Shown here one piece after another: positions 62,344 to 64,000 of a stretch of DNA of 64,000 nt; position 1 is the stretch's first letter; every line of letters starts with the position of its first letter. Below the pieces are notes generated by a model that did not search any database, was not told where the DNA came from, and saw only the letters and a program-made list of their open reading frames with translations. A program made the translations under genes and the position numbers. The DNA lies in the NCBI GenBank assembly GCA_030448185.1, contig JAUJNL010000018.1:1-64000 (forward strand), in the 5' to 3' direction. This stretch comes from Cytophagales bacterium. GTDB lineage: Bacteria > Bacteroidota > Bacteroidia > Cytophagales > 172606-1.

Positions 62344-62374
62344 AACGAACCAAAGAAAGCCATTCGTTGTCGGC

Positions 62375-64000
62375 TCAAACCGTAATAGATAGTACCTCAT
62401 CTGTTTTATTCGGGGTGGCTTTTATACCTTTTAGTTCTTTGATTTCTTTTCCCTCGCCTACCTGGATGGTATAAGAACCTTCCGCATAAACGCCTGGCTG
62501 GAAAACAGCGCCCTGAATACGGATTGCGTTCATTAATTCTTTACGCCCTTCGTGAATAATTTTTATGACCTGATTGGGTTTATTTATTTCTAACCGGGGC
62601 AGATACGCGACGGGCTTTCGTCCGTCATTATCCGCTTGCGAAATGGTGAAGGGCCAACCAGGAAATTGATCGTTGGCAGTGGGCTTATCTTTGTCCGCTA
62701 AAAAGCGGAAAGCTTCCATGGTAATGGTTCTTGTAAAGGTATCAAAAGTAATGACTCCCACACCTGACGCTTTACGTTGCGCATTCACGTAGCGGTTTTA
62801 TCCCTATAGTTATCTTCGGGATTGCCTACTGCATAGATATAATTGATATTGCCAAAGCCATCCTGGTAAAGACCGGTGTTGGGTAAGCCGTGCTCAGGCC
62901 GGTGGGTGTGCGGCGCCCCAACGCTGTCGGGCTGGCCCCACCGGATGTAGCCGGTTGAGATAGCTGGTGTGCAGAAAGTCCAGCCGCCATCGCGGGCCGC
63001 ATCAGGCTGTATTGCACCATAAAGGGCAAGTGCTGGTCGCCGTTAATGTGGAAGGCAAAGGCTTTGCGGACCAGCCGTAAGGCTTCGTCGCGCCTCTGTT
63101 TGGGCCATCCACCGAATCCATATCACCGTGTAAAAACATTTTATCCGGCCCGTGGTGCGTGCCCACGTTACAAAACAGGGTTTGCGAGCAATACTTTCAT
63201 GCGAGCCCCTTGCCAATCGTTCACCCAATGTTCCAGAAACTGCATTTGCCCATCACCGAGTAATTTCAGGGCCGGACTTTCCAGCTCGTCTTTACTGATC
63301 GGCTCTTTGATGTGGTCAATGCGGCCGGTTGCCTCTTTACGCACGGATTCGGGCCCGGATTTAAACATACGGTCGCTGATAATGGCAAAGCTCACGTGGC
63401 CATACACCAAATCGGTGTACCAGGTGGTGATGCCGGAAGGCAAGGGTTGCGGATGAAAAGGAGCCGACATGTGTCCGCATTGCGTTTTGTTTACTACATT
63501 CACCATATTCGGCGTTTGCACAAAGCCACTGTGCGCATCCCGTACGTTTTCCCATTCCCCAAACGAAATTTTCTTTCCGCCTTCGCCCCATAAGTTGCCC
63601 TGAAAGACATCGTGATCATCGGTACAAACCGTCGGACGGTCACGCATAAGATCGCCAAAGGCCCAGCCGAACATATACCATTTGCCTAAGTAACTTAAAA
63701 TAGCAGAGGTTCGGGCTGCCTTTTTATCGGATAGCCGCCGTTGCCTTCGTATAATTGATCACCCGAAAAATACAACATATCCGGATTGTGCTTTTTCAGG
63801 TTGCCCACCAGCGGACTATATGGATACACCCCACTCCTGACACGTGAGACCACCAAAACGTAAAGGCCGGTTGAGCGGTTCTTGACGGATGGTGCCCGTA
63901 TAGGTATACTCCTTACCGCCGTTTTTATAAATCAACCGGTAGAAAACTTCTTTTCCGGAATCCCAATTGGGAAGGCGGAAATGAGCCGTGTAAGCAACTT
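62375..64000 (-). pseudogene. PhoD-like alkaline phosphatase/metallophosphoesterase, frameshifted, cut by the window end
   Basis: From the right edge the minus strand reads YTAHFRLPNWDSGKEVFYRLIYK, then HNPDMLYFSGDQLYEG (metal-site GDQ), and after a frame change near 63695 SYLGKWYMFGWAFGDLMRDRPTVCTDDHDVFQGNLWGEG (the conserved DDHD). Another change near 63170 leads to GTHHGPDKMFLHGDMDS and then [12 protein letters not shown]. The C-terminal 137 residues (62375-62788) are open: [29 protein letters not shown]. These are landmarks of PhoD-type phosphodiesterases/phosphatases of Bacteroidota. The N-terminus lies outside the window. At least three frame changes are present. Confidence 0.72.

Noticed and set aside
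1..64000. CRISPR array, tRNA or rRNA genes, prophage
   Set aside because: No regularly spaced repeats, no cloverleaf-like or rRNA-like sequence and no phage structural genes were seen on reading both strands; a dedicated search was not possible.

Overview
The window looks like chromosome of a Bacteroidota bacterium, most likely order Cytophagales. The signs are SusC/SusD pairs with sulfatases, an ECF sigma/FecR pair with a DUF4974-type tail, TAnnTTTG-type promoter elements, HMA-AraC fusion regulators and an HYC_CC_PP protein. No rRNA, tRNA or CRISPR array was seen. I cannot name the genus.

Region 1 (1-8950) is sugar metabolism. A sulfatase is followed by a minus-strand operon: cupin-type phosphoglucose isomerase, ROK sugar kinase, class I mannose-6-phosphate isomerase, a second mannose isomerase-like cupin and an XylE-type sugar/H+ symporter. 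It is divergent from a GntR regulator with a sugar-sensor domain. Almost every gene of the operon is broken by single-base frameshifts. A 100-bp MITE-like element with a 3-bp target duplication interrupts a gene at the left end. At about 8930 a Tat-signal gene and a marC gene are both cut off at the same point.

Region 2 (9.2-34.9 kb) is a copper/silver resistance island, almost all on the minus strand. It holds a CPC ATPase (CopA), a CPH ATPase (CopB type, frameshifted), HMA chaperones, a four-helix Cys-rich copper-storage protein, a DUF3347 lipoprotein, a full CusCBA-type RND system with two adaptors, an HYC_CC_PP protein, and three paralogous regulators that fuse an N-terminal HMA-like CxxC domain to an AraC DNA-binding domain. 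Copies of a box near CCTGAAAATTTTGTAAAAC lie at nearly fixed distance from TAnnTTTG promoters in front of copA, the copper-storage gene, the HYC/cus operon and copZ, which suggests one regulon. Embedded in the island are an acetolactate decarboxylase-like gene, a hipA remnant, a TetR-controlled flavin/2Fe-2S redox module, and an IS701/IS4-type insertion sequence between cusB and the DUF3347 gene.

Region 3 (34.9-38.4 kb) is a scar of transposase remnants, a truncated Crp-type regulator, a Gly-rich membrane-protein fragment and cydA without cydB.

Region 4 (38.7-64 kb) is mostly intact housekeeping and glycan-use DNA: a phosphosugar mutase, then a sulfated-glycan utilisation locus (ECF sigma, FecR, SusC, SusD, a large lipoprotein and two sulfatases), an FAD oxidoreductase, an alkaline-ceramidase-like membrane protein, an AraC/metallo-beta-lactamase pair, a glucokinase-like ROK protein, a nucleoside transporter and a PhoD-like phosphatase cut by the window end.

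Caution: many frameshifts are isolated single-base changes between well-conserved stretches, and they cluster. Some may be sequencing or assembly errors rather than real decay. I mark such genes as pseudogenes and say where the reading frame changes.
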